A DNA stretch of 64,000 bases from Candidatus Pseudomonas phytovorans. GTDB taxonomy: Bacteria; Pseudomonadota; Gammaproteobacteria; Pseudomonadales; Pseudomonadaceae. Both the position numbers and the translations under genes were made by a program. The notes under the pieces are model-generated. The model saw nothing but the letters and a program-made list of their open reading frames with translations. It was not told the DNA's origin and did not search any database. This document shows positions 8,469-18,434 of this stretch, piece after piece. The stretch is taken from the NCBI GenBank assembly GCA_029202525.1, contig CP119325.1:1648001-1712000 (forward strand), in the 5' to 3' direction. Numbering within the stretch: the first letter of the stretch is position 1; each line of letters starts with the position of its first letter.

Positions 8469-9923
8469 TCAGCCGACCAGCGGATCACCAACGTGCAGGA
8501 TTTTCATGCCGTTGGTGCCACCGATGGTGTGGTAGCTGTCACCTTTGGTCAGGATCACCCAGTCACCCTGTTCTACCAGGCCGCGCTTGAGCAGCTCGTC
8601 GACCGCTGCCTGGCTTACCTTGTCGGCCGGCAGCGAGGCCGGGTCGAAGGCGATCGGGTAGACGCCGCGGAACATCGAGGCACGGGCCTGGGTGGCGCGG
8701 TGTGGCGTCAGGGCGTAGATCGGCACGTGCGAACGCAGGCGCGACATGATCAGCGGGGTGTAGCCACTTTCGGTGAGGGCGATGATCGCCTTGACGCCGG
8801 GGAAGTGGTTGGCCGTGTACATGGCTGCCAGAGCGATACTTTCATCGCAACGCTCGAAGGTGGTGTGCAGACGGTGGCTGGACTTCAGGTTGGTAGGGTG
8901 CTTCTCGGCCCCCTGACAGATCCGCGCCATGGCCTGGACGGCTTCGATCGGGTAGGCACCGGCGGCGCTTTCGGCCGACAGCATCACCGCATCGGTGTTG
9001 TCGAGTACGGCGTTGGCCACGTCGGACACTTCGGCGCGTGTCGGCATCGGGTTCTGGATCATCGACTCCATCATCTGGGTCGCAACGATCACTGCCTTGT
9101 TGTTGCGGCGGGCGTGCTGGATGATCTTTTTCTGGATGCCGATCAGTTCGGCGTCGCCGATTTCTACACCCAGGTCGCCACGGGCAACCATGACGGCATC
9201 CGACGCGGCGATCAAGCCGTCGAGGGTTTCGTCGTCGGCCACGGCTTCGGCGCGTTCGATCTTGGCCACCAGCCAGGCGCTGCCGCCGGACTCGTCACGC
9301 AGCTTGCGCGCGTATTCCATGTCCTTGGCGTCACGCGGGAAGGAGACGGCCAGGTAGTCCAGGTCCATTTCCGCAGCCAGCTTGATGTCGGCCTTGTCTT
9401 TTTCGGTCAGGGCCGGGGCAGTCAGGCCGCCACCTTTGCGGTTGATGCCTTTGTGGTCCGACAGCGGGCCACCGACGATCACCACGCAGTGCAGGGCATC
9501 AGCGGTGGCGGTCTCGACACGCATGACCACGCGGCCATCGTCGAGCAGCAGTTCGTCGTTTACGCCGCAGTCCTTGACCAGGTCGGGATAGTCGATCCCG
9601 ACGATGTCCTGGTTGCCTTCGGTCAGCGGGTGGACGGTGGAGAAGGTGAACTTGTCACCGACTTTCAGTTCGATGCGCTTGTTGCTGAACTTGGCGATGC
9701 GGATCTTCGGACCCTGCAGGTCGCCCAGCAGCGCGACATGGCGGCCGTTCTTGGCGGCGATGTCACGGATCAGGCGAGCGCGGGCCTTGTGCTCGTCCGG
9801 GGTGCCGTGGGAGAAGTTCAGGCGTGCCACGTCCAGGCCGGCAAGGATCAGTTGCTCGATCACTTCCGGCGAGTTGCTGGCGGGGCCAAGGGTGGCGACG
9901 ATTTTGGTACGGCGGATGGTCAT
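8469..9923 (-). CDS. pyk: Pyruvate kinase
   Basis: The 484-residue glycolytic enzyme converts phosphoenolpyruvate and ADP to pyruvate and ATP. Diagnostic segments are all present: KIVATLGPAS at the N terminus, RLNFSHG, the active-site VAKIERAEAV, MVARGDLGVEI and VIVATQMMESM. Length and composition fit the PykA (type II) group of Pseudomonas. It stands alone on the minus strand, facing the ferredoxin-reductase gene across a terminator. Confidence 0.95.
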   Translation of the reverse strand: MTIRRTKIVATLGPASNSPEVIEQLILAGLDVARLNFSHGTPDEHKARARLIRDIAAKNGRHVALLGDLQGPKIRIAKFSNKRIELKVGDKFTFSTVHPLTEGNQDIVGIDYPDLVKDCGVNDELLLDDGRVVMRVETATADALHCVVIVGGPLSDHKGINRKGGGLTAPALTEKDKADIKLAAEMDLDYLAVSFPRDAKDMEYARKLRDESGGSAWLVAKIERAEAVADDETLDGLIAASDAVMVARGDLGVEIGDAELIGIQKKIIQHARRNNKAVIVATQMMESMIQNPMPTRAEVSDVANAVLDNTDAVMLSAESAAGAYPIEAVQAMARICQGAEKHPTNLKSSHRLHTTFERCDESIALAAMYTANHFPGVKAIIALTESGYTPLIMSRLRSHVPIYALTPHRATQARASMFRGVYPIAFDPASLPADKVSQAAVDELLKRGLVEQGDWVILTKGDSYHTIGGTNGMKILHVGDPLVG

Positions 9924-10102
9924 GCACAGACTCCTATAGTGAAGCGCAGCGAAAGGCTACTCCTGAATCTCGCTGTAGTCATTGTTCCGTTGCACTACCT
10001 GCGACCAAGGCAGGGTGGCATTTGAACGGCCGGAGTATGCTTGCAAAAGCGTGTGAAGATTTGTTGGCGTTGGCCGATACACAGGCATTAAAGGAGATCC
10101 CC

Positions 10103-10489
10103 ATGCGAGCCCTGATCGTTTTAGCCCTGGCGGCCAGCGCCGTCGGCTGCACCCGCTGGTCCATGGACCACCACCTGAACAATGCCTATCGCGCCTACGA
10201 CCGTGGCGACTGTGCACGGGTCATGCTGGAGCTGTCGCAGGTCGACCGTACCAGCCGTTCGCGGCCGTTCATCCACCCTGAGGTGTCGCTGCTGCGTGGC
10301 CAGTGCCTGGAGCGCCAGGCGCTGTACGTGGATGCCGCACAGACCTACCAGTACCTGATCCAGAAATACCCGGGCAACGAATACGCCTACCGTGCCCGGG
10401 CACGCCTGCAGACGCTTGAAAAACTCGGCCACGCCCGTAGCGGCGAAGCGGCTGTGGCCAGCCCGGTGACGATTGCACCTTGGCGATAA
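10103..10489 (+). CDS. Small TPR-type lipoprotein
   Basis: The 128-residue protein begins with a lipoprotein signal peptide ending in a lipobox (AVGC, lipidated cysteine at 16). The remainder is helical with tetratricopeptide-like pairs: NNAYRAYDRGDCARVMLELS, and VDAAQTYQYLIQKYPGNEYAYRARARL, the latter typical of YfgC/BamD-type repeats. The start at 10103 follows AAGGAG at 10091-10096. It is probably anchored in the outer or inner membrane facing the periplasm and may be a scaffold; its partner is unknown. Confidence 0.8.
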   Translation: MRALIVLALAASAVGCTRWSMDHHLNNAYRAYDRGDCARVMLELSQVDRTSRSRPFIHPEVSLLRGQCLERQALYVDAAQTYQYLIQKYPGNEYAYRARARLQTLEKLGHARSGEAAVASPVTIAPWR

Positions 10490-10612
10490 CACCAAGGTGT
10501 GGTTTATTTCACGAGATTTGCTGCGCGCCCTGCGCTAATCTGTAACTCAGCTGTTACAACAACCGCCAGTACCTTGTATTCCTGGCATCAGGTACGGAAT
10601 ACACTCGCGATC

Positions 10613-10972
10613 ATGTTCAACAAGCGCCACATCGAACGTCACCAGCTGCCTTGTGTCCTCAAGGTATTCAACCGTTTTACCGACCAGGAGATCGGCCAGC
10701 TGGGCAATGCCTCCGAAGATGGCCTGATGGTCATCAGCCAGCTGCCTGTACTGGTGGGTCCCGATTACGAACTGCAATTGCGCTTGCCGCTGGTCGGCGG
10801 CGGGTATCAGTTCGTCAACCTGACCGCCAGTTGTCTGTGGTGCCGCGAGGACCAGACGCCTGGGCACTACGATTCGGGCTTCATGCTGTTGCAGGCGCCG
10901 CGCGAATTCGACGAGTTCGTGCGCTCATTGCGCGATTATTTCAGCTTCCTTCCTGCCAACGCTTCTGTCTGA
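10613..10972 (+). CDS. PilZ domain protein
   Basis: The 119-residue protein has the hallmarks of a c-di-GMP-binding PilZ domain: an N-terminal Arg-rich segment (KRHIERHQLP, the RxxxR region) and the NxSxxG motif as NASEDG near residue 33. A beta-barrel-like C terminus ends in FVRSLRDYFSFL. The start is placed at 10613, where the family homology begins; upstream in-frame sequence lacks a ribosome binding site. It probably acts as a single-domain c-di-GMP effector, but its target is unknown. Confidence 0.8.
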   Translation: MFNKRHIERHQLPCVLKVFNRFTDQEIGQLGNASEDGLMVISQLPVLVGPDYELQLRLPLVGGGYQFVNLTASCLWCREDQTPGHYDSGFMLLQAPREFDEFVRSLRDYFSFLPANASV

Positions 10973-11014
10973 GGCTGCGCTAGAATCGGGTCGACCTTGA
11001 TACAGGACGACCCC

Positions 11015-12448
11015 GTGACCTCAAGCATTTTCTGGCACGACTACGAAACCACCGGCATCAACCCGCGCTGCGACCGGCCGCTGCAGGTGGCCGGTGTGCG
11101 TACCGATTTCGACCTTAACGAAATCGACGAGCCGATCAGCCTTTATTGCCGGCCCTCCGACGACATCCTGCCGCACCCGGCGGCTTGCCTGGTGACTGGC
11201 ATCACCCCGCAATTGCTGGCCGAGAGAGGCTTGTGCGAGGCCGATTTCATGACCCGGGTGCATGCGCAACTGGCGCAGCCGGGTACTTGTGGCGCGGGCT
11301 ACAACACCCTGCGCTTCGACGATGAAGTGACCCGGTACAGCTTGTACCGTAACTTTTTCGACCCGTATGCCCGGGAGTGGCAAGGTGGCAACAGCCGCTG
11401 GGACCTGATCGACATCGTGCGAACTGCCTACGCCTTGCGCCCTGATGGTATTCAATGGCCGCAACAGGACGGGCGCACCAGCCTGCGCCTTGAACTGTTG
11501 AGCAAGGCCAATGGCATTGACCATGGGCATGCTCACGAAGCGCTTTCCGACGTGCGGGCAACCATTGCCCTGGCTCGTCTGATTCGGCAGAAACAGCCCA
11601 AGTTGTATGACTGGCTGTTCCAGTTGCGCAGCAAGCATAAAGTGATGGAGCAGATCCGTATGTTGCAGCCAATGGTGCATATATCCGGGCGCTTTTCGGC
11701 CGCGCGTAATTACCTGGGGGTCGTATTGCCATTGGCATGGCACCCACGTAATCGCAATGCACTGATTGTGTGCGACCTGCATCAGGAAACCCTACCGTTA
11801 CTGAGGGAAAGTGCTGAAGTTCTGCGCCAGCGTTTGTACACCCGCCACGAAGCGTTGGCAGAAGGTGAATTACCAGTGCCGCTCAAACTGGTGCAAATCA
11901 ATCGTTGCCCGGTACTGGCGCCACTCTCGGTATTGCGCCCGGCCGATCAACAACGCCTGGGGCTGGACTTGACGTTGTTACAATTGCGCGGCGAACAGTT
12001 GGCGAATCAACAGGCGCAATGGCAAGACAAGCTGGAGCACATCTACGGCAAGGAAGACTTTGCCCCGAGTGAAGACCCGGAACAACAACTGTATGACGGT
12101 TTTGTGGGGGACCGGGACCGCCGCTTATGTGAGCAAGTGCGTACACTGGAACCCGCGCAGTTGGGCCGTGGGCAATGGATGTTTGATGACCCTCGCTTAC
12201 CGGAACTGCTGTTCCGCTATCGGGCGCGCAACTTCCCCGAGACGTTGACCCAGGAAGAGCGCCAGCGCTGGTATGGCTTCTGTCAGCAGCGCCTGGTTGA
12301 CCCGCAGTGGGGAGCGCCCAATACGCTGGGCGACTTCGAACAGGCGCGTCAACAGGCCTGGGAAGGCGCTGACGAGGCTGGACGGCGTGTGCTGGAGGCT
12401 TGGCAAATCCATGCCCGGCAATTGCAGGCACAATTTGCAATTGGCTGA
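11015..12448 (+). CDS. sbcB: Exodeoxyribonuclease I
   Basis: The 477-residue protein is a DnaQ-type 3'-5' single-strand exonuclease. The DEDD motif I is HDYETTG near the N terminus, a second acidic motif is in GYNTLRFDDEVTRY, and the final motif is in HGHAHEALSDVRATIALA. The C-terminal half matches the SH3-like and helical extensions of E. coli ExoI. I choose the GTG at 11015 because it directly precedes SSIFWHDYETTG; a TTG at 10997 is possible. ExoI removes single-stranded DNA during recombination and mismatch repair. Confidence 0.92.
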   Translation: MTSSIFWHDYETTGINPRCDRPLQVAGVRTDFDLNEIDEPISLYCRPSDDILPHPAACLVTGITPQLLAERGLCEADFMTRVHAQLAQPGTCGAGYNTLRFDDEVTRYSLYRNFFDPYAREWQGGNSRWDLIDIVRTAYALRPDGIQWPQQDGRTSLRLELLSKANGIDHGHAHEALSDVRATIALARLIRQKQPKLYDWLFQLRSKHKVMEQIRMLQPMVHISGRFSAARNYLGVVLPLAWHPRNRNALIVCDLHQETLPLLRESAEVLRQRLYTRHEALAEGELPVPLKLVQINRCPVLAPLSVLRPADQQRLGLDLTLLQLRGEQLANQQAQWQDKLEHIYGKEDFAPSEDPEQQLYDGFVGDRDRRLCEQVRTLEPAQLGRGQWMFDDPRLPELLFRYRARNFPETLTQEERQRWYGFCQQRLVDPQWGAPNTLGDFEQARQQAWEGADEAGRRVLEAWQIHARQLQAQFAIG

Positions 12449-12461
12449 CAGCGAGGCAAAC

Positions 12462-12490
12462 AAAAACGCCGGCAATAGGCCGGCGTTTTT
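12462..12490. terminator. Bidirectional rho-independent terminator
   Basis: A CGCCGGC/GCCGGCG stem with an AATAG loop is flanked by A5 and T5, between the convergent sbcB and mvaT-like genes. Confidence 0.9.
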
Positions 12491-12521
12491 GTTGCGATAA
12501 GCAAGAGGCGAATGCGGACAA

Positions 12522-12899
12522 TCAGTCCAGCAGGGTTGCCCAGCTTTCAACCACATCGCCACCCCAAGTAGCTTTCCACTCTTTCAGGGTTTTGTGGTTG
12601 CCGCCTTTGGTTTCGATCACTTCACCGTTGTGCGGGTTTTTGTACTGCTTGACCTTGCGCGCACGTTTGGTGGCAGTCGGCTTGACCGCACCGCGTGGTG
12701 CCTTGCTCAGTTTCGACTCTGGGTCGAGCAGGGCAATCACGTCGCGCAGCGACTTGGAGTACTCGCCCATCAGTGCGCGCAGTTTGCCTTCGAACTCCAG
12801 TTCTTGCTTCAGCTTGTCATCCTGCGACAGGTTGGCCAGGCGGGCCTGAAGTTCCTTGATGGCTTCTTCGGTAGCGCGGTACTCGTTGATCAGGGACAT
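12522..12899 (-). CDS. turA: MvaT/TurA family H-NS-like nucleoid protein
   Basis: The 124-residue xenogeneic silencer of the MvaT family has an N-terminal coiled-coil oligomerisation region (MSLINEYRATEEAIKELQ through about residue 60). A basic linker (KRARKVKQYKNPHNGEV) follows, then a C-terminal DNA-binding part with the KGGNH loop and LKEWKATWGG. The start at 12899 is set by AGGAAC just upstream; the longer frame is not supported. The closest named relative I recognise is P. putida TurA. Such proteins bind AT-rich DNA and repress acquired genes globally. Confidence 0.9.
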   Translation of the reverse strand: MSLINEYRATEEAIKELQARLANLSQDDKLKQELEFEGKLRALMGEYSKSLRDVIALLDPESKLSKAPRGAVKPTATKRARKVKQYKNPHNGEVIETKGGNHKTLKEWKATWGGDVVESWATLLD

Positions 12900-13182
12900 G
12901 GAGTGTTCCTTTAATGCGTGTTCAGAAATGTGTGGGCCAATAATAGACAGGCGATACTCGCAAGTAAACATGATATTCCGCGATTAACTGTTAATTAAGC
13001 TGTGACAACATGTCTCTACGTGAACAAAAATTTACTTACTAACCCGGCATTTTGTCCTGTCTGTCAGACAATGCCTGCGCCCTGCAGGCACCGGTATGCG
13101 CCACTGCGGCTGCGATCAATACTGCGTTTTTTCTGGCGGGCCGCTAGAATGGGCGCCTTTGCGAAGTTCTGGAGTCTCATTC

Positions 13183-14034
13183 ATGCGCACCTATCGTCTG
13201 GTGATCGCCTGCCCCGACCGTGTAGGCATCGTGGCGAAAGTCAGTAATTTCCTGGCCTTGTACAACGGCTGGATCAACGAAGCCAGCCACCACTCCGATG
13301 AGCAGAGCGGTTGGTTCTTCATGCGCCATGAGATCCGCGCCGAATCGCTGCCGTTCGGTATCGACGCTTTCCGCGAGGCGTTTGCGCCAATCGCCGAAGA
13401 GTTCTCCATGACCTGGCGCGTGACCGACTCGGCGCAGAAAAAGCGCGTGGTACTGATGGCCAGCCGCGAGTCGCACTGCCTGGCCGACCTGCTGCACCGC
13501 TGGCACACCGATGAGCTGGATTGCGAGATCCCTTGCGTGATTTCCAACCACGACGACCTGCGCAGCATGGTCGAGTGGCACGGCATTCCGTTCTTCCACG
13601 TACCGGTCGACCCCAAGGACAAGGCACCGGCCTTTGCCGAGGTGTCGCGCCTGGTGCAGGAGCACGCCGCTGATGTGGTGGTGCTGGCCCGTTACATGCA
13701 AATCCTGCCGCCACAACTGTGCCGGGACTTTGCTGAAAAGGTGATCAACATCCACCACAGCTTCCTGCCGTCGTTTGTTGGCGCCAAACCGTATCACCAG
13801 GCCTCCCTGCGTGGGGTGAAGCTGATTGGTGCGACCTGCCACTACGTCACCGAAGAGCTGGACGCTGGCCCGATCATCGAGCAGGACGTAGTGCGCGTAA
13901 ACCATGCCGACAGCATCGAGGACATGGTCCGCTTTGGCCGCGATGTCGAGAAGATGGTGCTGGCCCGTGGCCTGCGTTATCACCTGGAAGACCGGGTGCT
14001 GGTGCATGGCAACAAGACTGTAGTTTTCGATTGA
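13183..14034 (+). CDS. purU: Formyltetrahydrofolate deformylase
   Basis: The 283-residue enzyme hydrolyses 10-formyl-THF to formate and THF, balancing one-carbon pools. It has an N-terminal ACT-type regulatory region (TYRLVIACPDRVGIVAKVSNFL) and a formyltransferase-fold catalytic domain with INIHHSFLPSFVGAKPYHQA and GATCHYVTEELDAGPI, which hold the Asn-His-Asp catalytic set. GGAG about 10 nt upstream supports 13183. A small perfect inverted repeat (TGTCTG-T-CAGACA) at 13058-13070 lies upstream and could be regulatory. Confidence 0.93.
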   Translation: MRTYRLVIACPDRVGIVAKVSNFLALYNGWINEASHHSDEQSGWFFMRHEIRAESLPFGIDAFREAFAPIAEEFSMTWRVTDSAQKKRVVLMASRESHCLADLLHRWHTDELDCEIPCVISNHDDLRSMVEWHGIPFFHVPVDPKDKAPAFAEVSRLVQEHAADVVVLARYMQILPPQLCRDFAEKVINIHHSFLPSFVGAKPYHQASLRGVKLIGATCHYVTEELDAGPIIEQDVVRVNHADSIEDMVRFGRDVEKMVLARGLRYHLEDRVLVHGNKTVVFD

Positions 14035-14070
14035 TGATGCAGGGGCTGCTTTGCAGCCCAGGCAACCTTG

Positions 14071-14295
14071 ATGGACAAACCGATGGCCAAGCAACGCAAT
14101 ACTCCCACCGCCTCACCGCCACCCACCCTGGGCGAAGGCTGCCTGGCCCGCTACGACCCCGAAGCCCTGGATGACTCTGACGGCACCGACTTCCCCGGCG
14201 CTGCCGAACTTTGGCAACAGCTCAACCCGTCTGACGCCGCCAGCGCTCCAGCAACGGACGCGCCAGCAGGCCCACGAATACCCGCCGCCGAGTAG
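14071..14295 (+). CDS. Small Pro/Ala-rich hypothetical protein
   Basis: This 74-residue frame (MDKPMAKQRNTP...) follows purU by 36 nt. It has low complexity and many Pro, Ala and Asp residues, with a central GEGCLARYDPEALDDSDGTD segment. There is no signal peptide, membrane segment or known domain. No strong ribosome binding site precedes it, and a second ATG at 14083 is possible. Codon use is Pseudomonas-like, so it may be real, but I cannot assign a function. Confidence 0.45.
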   Translation: MDKPMAKQRNTPTASPPPTLGEGCLARYDPEALDDSDGTDFPGAAELWQQLNPSDAASAPATDAPAGPRIPAAE

Positions 14296-14316
14296 TGCCT
14301 GGCCCAGCCAGGCGGT

Positions 14317-15087
14317 TCATGCGTTGACCTTGCGCTCCAGCCAGGCCGACTTGGTCAGTGGCTCGCGGCCTTCAGCCAGCAAGCTGCGCAAGGTGTTCAG
14401 CCAGTAGTCCCGCGAGGTGCGGTGGCGCATGTCTACAGGGTGCAGGCCCAGGCGCAGGGTCTCGGCGTCGCGCCAGCGGCGGCATTGCCAGTCGCACAGC
14501 ACCCTGGAAAGCCCTCGGCGCCAGGCGCTGCGGGCACTCCATACCAGCCCCGGGGCTTGGATCGCGGTGAACTCCGGCAAGCGGTACAAGTGCTGCGGCG
14601 TGCTGGTGTACCGCAGGGGTAGGCGGCGCAGGGCCTGGCGGGTGCCTTCGCTCATCAGCCAGGCCGGCGCGACAAAGCCTGCTACGGGCCATCCCTGCTG
14701 ATCGAACAGCGCCAGGCCACGCTCCAGCCGTTGCAGTGCCTGCTGCTGGTCGAGGCCGTAGAACTCACCTTCGTGGGTGTAGATGCGGCGCATGAAGTAC
14801 TCGCTGGGCGTGCGTGGCGGCGGGCCGTTGTCGGCATGGTAGTAGCCGTGCAGGGCAAGTTCGTCCCCTTGGGCCAGGCGCCGGTCAAGCAAGCGGCAGA
14901 AGGTGGGTGAGCGCAGCAGCAGGTTGCGCCGGTGAAAGTCCGGCACCACAAGCCAGGTCATGGGGATGCCGCCAAGCGTGTCGATGGCCTCGACGAAGGG
15001 TTGGTAATCTGGCCAGGTTTCGGGCGCGACATCGTGCAGCACCAGCATCAGGCTGCGGGTTGTCGGCCGTGCCTCAGCCATGGGCAC
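14317..15087 (-). CDS. Polysaccharide-deacetylase-like protein (DUF2334 type)
   Basis: The 256-residue protein has the NodB-like/DUF2334 pattern: LMLVLHDVAPETW with the first Asp, then WLVVPDFH, and GDELALHGYYH with metal-binding His residues, followed by VAGFVAPAWLMSEGT. Such proteins deacetylate N-acetylated glycans, although DUF2334 members are poorly characterised. The start overlaps the end of the upstream glycosyltransferase gene by 14 nt, so the two are probably translated together and may act on the same envelope glycan. A start 6 nt further in (MAEARP) is equally possible. Confidence 0.78.
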   Translation of the reverse strand: MPMAEARPTTRSLMLVLHDVAPETWPDYQPFVEAIDTLGGIPMTWLVVPDFHRRNLLLRSPTFCRLLDRRLAQGDELALHGYYHADNGPPPRTPSEYFMRRIYTHEGEFYGLDQQQALQRLERGLALFDQQGWPVAGFVAPAWLMSEGTRQALRRLPLRYTSTPQHLYRLPEFTAIQAPGLVWSARSAWRRGLSRVLCDWQCRRWRDAETLRLGLHPVDMRHRTSRDYWLNTLRSLLAEGREPLTKSAWLERKVNA

Positions 15088-16195
15088 GGGCCTGTGGCGT
15101 TTGGCCGAGCACGGCCTGATAGTGCTGCAGCAGGCCGCAGACCACGTTGTCCCATGAATAGTGCTGCTCTACGTGGCGGCGGGCCTGGGCCCCGAGTTTG
15201 CGTACGCCGGCCTCGAATGCCTCGTGTACAGCCACCGCCATGGCCTGGCCATCGTTGGGGCGGCACAGGCGCCCGCACTGTTCGTTGACGATTTCGCCGA
15301 AGGCACCGGCGCGCACGGCCACCACGGGGGTGGCGCTGGCCATTGCTTCGAGTATGACCAGGCCGAAGGTTTCCTGGTCTCCGGCGTGCACCAGCAAGTC
15401 GGCACTGGCCAGCAGCCTGGCAACTTCCGGTATGGGGCAGAAGCGGTCGATCACGCTGACGTTGCGCGGCACGTTGGCCGGCATGTTCGAGCCCACCAGC
15501 AGCAGGTGGTAAGGGGAACGCAGCTGCTGCATGCAGTCGAGCAGCACGGGCAGGTTCTTTTCCCGCGAGCCGCGGCCGGCATAGATGAGCAGGCGGCTGG
15601 TGTCGGCAATGCCCAGCTGCGCGCGCAGGTGCGGGTCGCGTTGCTCGGGGTTGAAGGTGGCCAGGTCCACGCCCAGGCGCTGTACATGCACATCGCGTAT
15701 ACCCAGGCGGCGCAATTTGTCGGCCATAACCTGGCTGGGCGCCAGCACCCGGTCGAAATTGCCGTACAGCTTGCTGACGTAGGCCTCGACATTGGGCGTG
15801 AACCAGTTGCCCATGCGGTTGCTGACCAACAACGGCAGGTCGGAATGGTAGAAGCCGATCACCGGCACATCCAGTTGACGCCGTGCCTCCAGCGCTGCCC
15901 AGGCGGTCAGGTAGGGATCGCCGACTTCGATCAGGTCGGGCTTGAGCCGTCGCAGTTCACTGCACCAGGGGGCCAAGCGTAGCGGGAAGCGGTAACCCTT
16001 GCCGAATGGCAGCGGTGGGGCGGGTACCTGGTAGATACCATCGGCGTGCTTTGCGCTGGCGCCGGGGATCAGCAGGCTGTGGCGTACGCCGTGAATGGCG
16101 TCGAGGCGGTGGTGTTTGGCATCAAGATAGGTACGTACGCCGCCGCTGGCCGGGGCGTAGAACATGGTGATGTCGGCGATGTGCACGATCAGCAT
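15074..16195 (-). CDS. Glycosyltransferase family 4 protein
   Basis: The 373-residue protein has the two-Rossmann GT-B fold. The N-terminal domain starts with a Gly-rich acceptor loop (ASGGVRTYLDAKHH). The C-terminal domain has the donor-binding GRGSREKNLPVLL and the GT4 E-x7-E region in QETFGLVILEAMASATPVV. It is a retaining glycosyltransferase, likely cytoplasmic and membrane-associated. It is the first gene of an overlapping pair with the deacetylase-like gene. Donor and acceptor sugars are not deducible. Confidence 0.85.
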   Translation of the reverse strand: MLIVHIADITMFYAPASGGVRTYLDAKHHRLDAIHGVRHSLLIPGASAKHADGIYQVPAPPLPFGKGYRFPLRLAPWCSELRRLKPDLIEVGDPYLTAWAALEARRQLDVPVIGFYHSDLPLLVSNRMGNWFTPNVEAYVSKLYGNFDRVLAPSQVMADKLRRLGIRDVHVQRLGVDLATFNPEQRDPHLRAQLGIADTSRLLIYAGRGSREKNLPVLLDCMQQLRSPYHLLLVGSNMPANVPRNVSVIDRFCPIPEVARLLASADLLVHAGDQETFGLVILEAMASATPVVAVRAGAFGEIVNEQCGRLCRPNDGQAMAVAVHEAFEAGVRKLGAQARRHVEQHYSWDNVVCGLLQHYQAVLGQTPQARAHG

Positions 16196-16328
16196 CCCTC
16201 CGGGATCATCTTCGGGTCTGTCAGCCGGCTGTAACTGCCGGTGATGACGCGCCTAAAGGTGGACCTTTTTGAAGGATAGTTTGTTCGATCGGGGTTGGGC
16301 GGGGGTAGGGCTGGAGAGCGGTGTTTGC

Positions 16329-16420
16329 TTCTTCGCGGGCGCGCCCGCTCCCACAAGGGCCGCACAGCGGCTGAGGCTGGCGTTATTCCTGTGGGAGCGA
16401 GCGTGCCCGCGAAGCAGGCG
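16329..16420. repeat. Inverted REP pair
   Basis: Two oppositely oriented REP copies (CGCGGGCGCGCCCGCTCCCA and a variant with GAGCGAGCGTGCCC) lie downstream of the chemoreceptor gene. Confidence 0.88.
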
Positions 16421-16433
16421 GCGCGGTCTAAGG

Positions 16434-18308
16434 TTAAATGCGGAAACTGCCCACCAGCTGCTTCAGGCGGCCGGCCTGCTGCTCAAGGTCCGAGCAGGCG
16501 CGCAGGGTGGCTTGCAGGTTCTCCACGCCTTCCTGGTTGAGCATGTTGATCTCGTTGATGTCCATGTTGATCGCTTCGACCACGGCGGTCTGCTCTTCGG
16601 TGGCGGTGGCCACAGACTGGTTCATACCGTCGATCTCGCCGATGCGCACGGTAACGCTGTCCAGCCGCTCACCGGCCTGGTTGGCGATCTGCACGCTGTC
16701 CTGGCTGTGGCGCTGGCTCTGGTCCATGGTCTCGACCGACGCGCGGGCGCCAACCTGCAATTCTTCGATCATGGTCTGCACTTGCTGCGCCGATTCCTGG
16801 GTGCGGTGTGCCAGGTTGCGCACTTCATCGGCCACCACGGCAAAGCCACGGCCAGCTTCACCGGCCCGGGCCGCTTCAATCGCGGCGTTCAGCGCCAGCA
16901 GGTTGGTCTGCTGGGAAATGCTGGTGATCACTTCGAGGATCTGGCCAATGTTGACGGTCTTGTTGTTCAGCGTCTCGATGTGCCCGCTGGAGGTGACGAT
17001 CAGGTCAGACAGGCGGTTCATGGCCGCAATGTTGCGCTCGACCACCTGTTGCCCCTCTTCGGCCAGCAGGCGAGCCGAGCTGGCATGCTGCGATGCCTGT
17101 GCGGCGTTGCCGGCGATTTCCTGGGCAGCGGCGCCAAGCTCGTTGATGGCGGCGGCTACGCTGTTGGTACGGTTGGACTGTTCATCAGAGTTGGTCATCG
17201 ACGAGTTCGAGGCGCTGATGACACGCAGGGCCACTTCGTTGACCTGCGCGGTGGCCGAAGACACTTCGCTGATCGAACTGTGGATGCGCTCGACGAAACG
17301 GTTGAAGGCGGTGCCCAGGATGCCGAACTCGTCGTGGTTGTGAATGCGCAGGCGTTTGGTCAGGTCGCCTTCCCCCTCGGCGATGTCTTCCATGGCGCGG
17401 GTCATGGTGTGCAGCGGCTGCATCAGTACGCTGATCAGCAGACCGAGCAGGCCGATGATGATCACTACCGCCACCACCGTGGCGATCACCGCCGAGGTGC
17501 GGAAGGTGCTGAGCATCGAGAAGGCCTTGTCCTTGTCTACCGACAGGCCGATGTACCAGTTGGCCGAAGGCAGGCCGGTGATGGGGGTGAAGGTCAGCAG
17601 GCGAGCCTGGCCTTCGCTCTGCACTTCGGTCAGCTCACCGGTTAGCTTCGGCGTGTGCTGCGGGAACAGGTCCGACAGCGACTTCATTACCAGATCTTTG
17701 TCTGGGTGCACCAGGATCTTGCCCTGGTCGTTGACCAGGAAGGCGTAGCCCATGCCGCCGAAGTTCAGCGAGTTGATGATCTGCACCAGGCCGTCCAGGG
17801 CCAGGTCGCCACCGACCACGCCAACACCGTTGGAAACCTTGCTGAGGATGCCGATGACCATCTTGTTGGTGGTCATGTCGATGTACGGTTCGGTCAGTGT
17901 CGCGCCAGTGGCGTTCATGCCGTCCTTGTACCAGGGGCGGGTGCGCGGATCGTAGCCATCCGGCATTTTGGCGTCCGGGCGCACGCTGAACCCGCCGTCC
18001 ACCTTGCCCAGGTAAACGGTGAGGAAGCTGGAAATCAGCGCATTCTGGCCCATCAGGGTTTCGGCGTTGGTTGGCTCCTGGGCAATGTTCTGTGCCAGGT
18101 TTTCCACCAGCTTGATACGGCCGTCGAACAGGTTGCGGATGTTGGTAGAAGTGGAGGCGCCCATTTCAGCCAGATAGTTTTCCAGGTCCTCGCGGATCGC
18201 ATTACGCTGGAGGTAATCGTTGTAGAGCGTGAACAGGCTGAAGGCGAGTATCACGATCAATGATGCTGCCAAAAGAATCTTGTGGCTGAAACGAAGGCTT
18301 TTGTTCAT
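16434..18308 (-). CDS. Methyl-accepting chemotaxis protein with dCache_1 amine/amino-acid sensor
   Basis: The 624-residue chemoreceptor has a first membrane segment at about residues 11-29 and a periplasmic dCache_1 domain to about residue 270. A second membrane segment ([20 protein letters not shown]), a HAMP domain and a long signalling coiled coil follow; the tip ([20 protein letters not shown]) would contact CheA and CheW. The sensor carries the amine-ligand motif with spacing Y119, R124, W126, Y127, Y142 and D168. Known relatives are PctA/B/C and P. putida McpG (GABA). A FliA-type promoter lies upstream. The ligand is probably an amino acid or GABA. Confidence 0.92.
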   Translation of the reverse strand: MNKSLRFSHKILLAASLIVILAFSLFTLYNDYLQRNAIREDLENYLAEMGASTSTNIRNLFDGRIKLVENLAQNIAQEPTNAETLMGQNALISSFLTVYLGKVDGGFSVRPDAKMPDGYDPRTRPWYKDGMNATGATLTEPYIDMTTNKMVIGILSKVSNGVGVVGGDLALDGLVQIINSLNFGGMGYAFLVNDQGKILVHPDKDLVMKSLSDLFPQHTPKLTGELTEVQSEGQARLLTFTPITGLPSANWYIGLSVDKDKAFSMLSTFRTSAVIATVVAVVIIIGLLGLLISVLMQPLHTMTRAMEDIAEGEGDLTKRLRIHNHDEFGILGTAFNRFVERIHSSISEVSSATAQVNEVALRVISASNSSMTNSDEQSNRTNSVAAAINELGAAAQEIAGNAAQASQHASSARLLAEEGQQVVERNIAAMNRLSDLIVTSSGHIETLNNKTVNIGQILEVITSISQQTNLLALNAAIEAARAGEAGRGFAVVADEVRNLAHRTQESAQQVQTMIEELQVGARASVETMDQSQRHSQDSVQIANQAGERLDSVTVRIGEIDGMNQSVATATEEQTAVVEAINMDINEINMLNQEGVENLQATLRACSDLEQQAGRLKQLVGSFRI

Positions 18309-18434
18309 GGCGTAATCGGTTCCGCTAAGGTGTTATATCAGGCGTTCGCACGGGTGGAGCCGCAAAGCTGTGCAACATCCCGAAAAGTCCCTTTTCGGTT
18401 GTTCCTCTCTAATTAAGGCGAATATCACCCAAAG

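Noticed and set aside
8493..10025. 510-codon plus-strand frame over pyk
   Set aside because: It is a shadow of pyruvate kinase; no domain and skewed composition.
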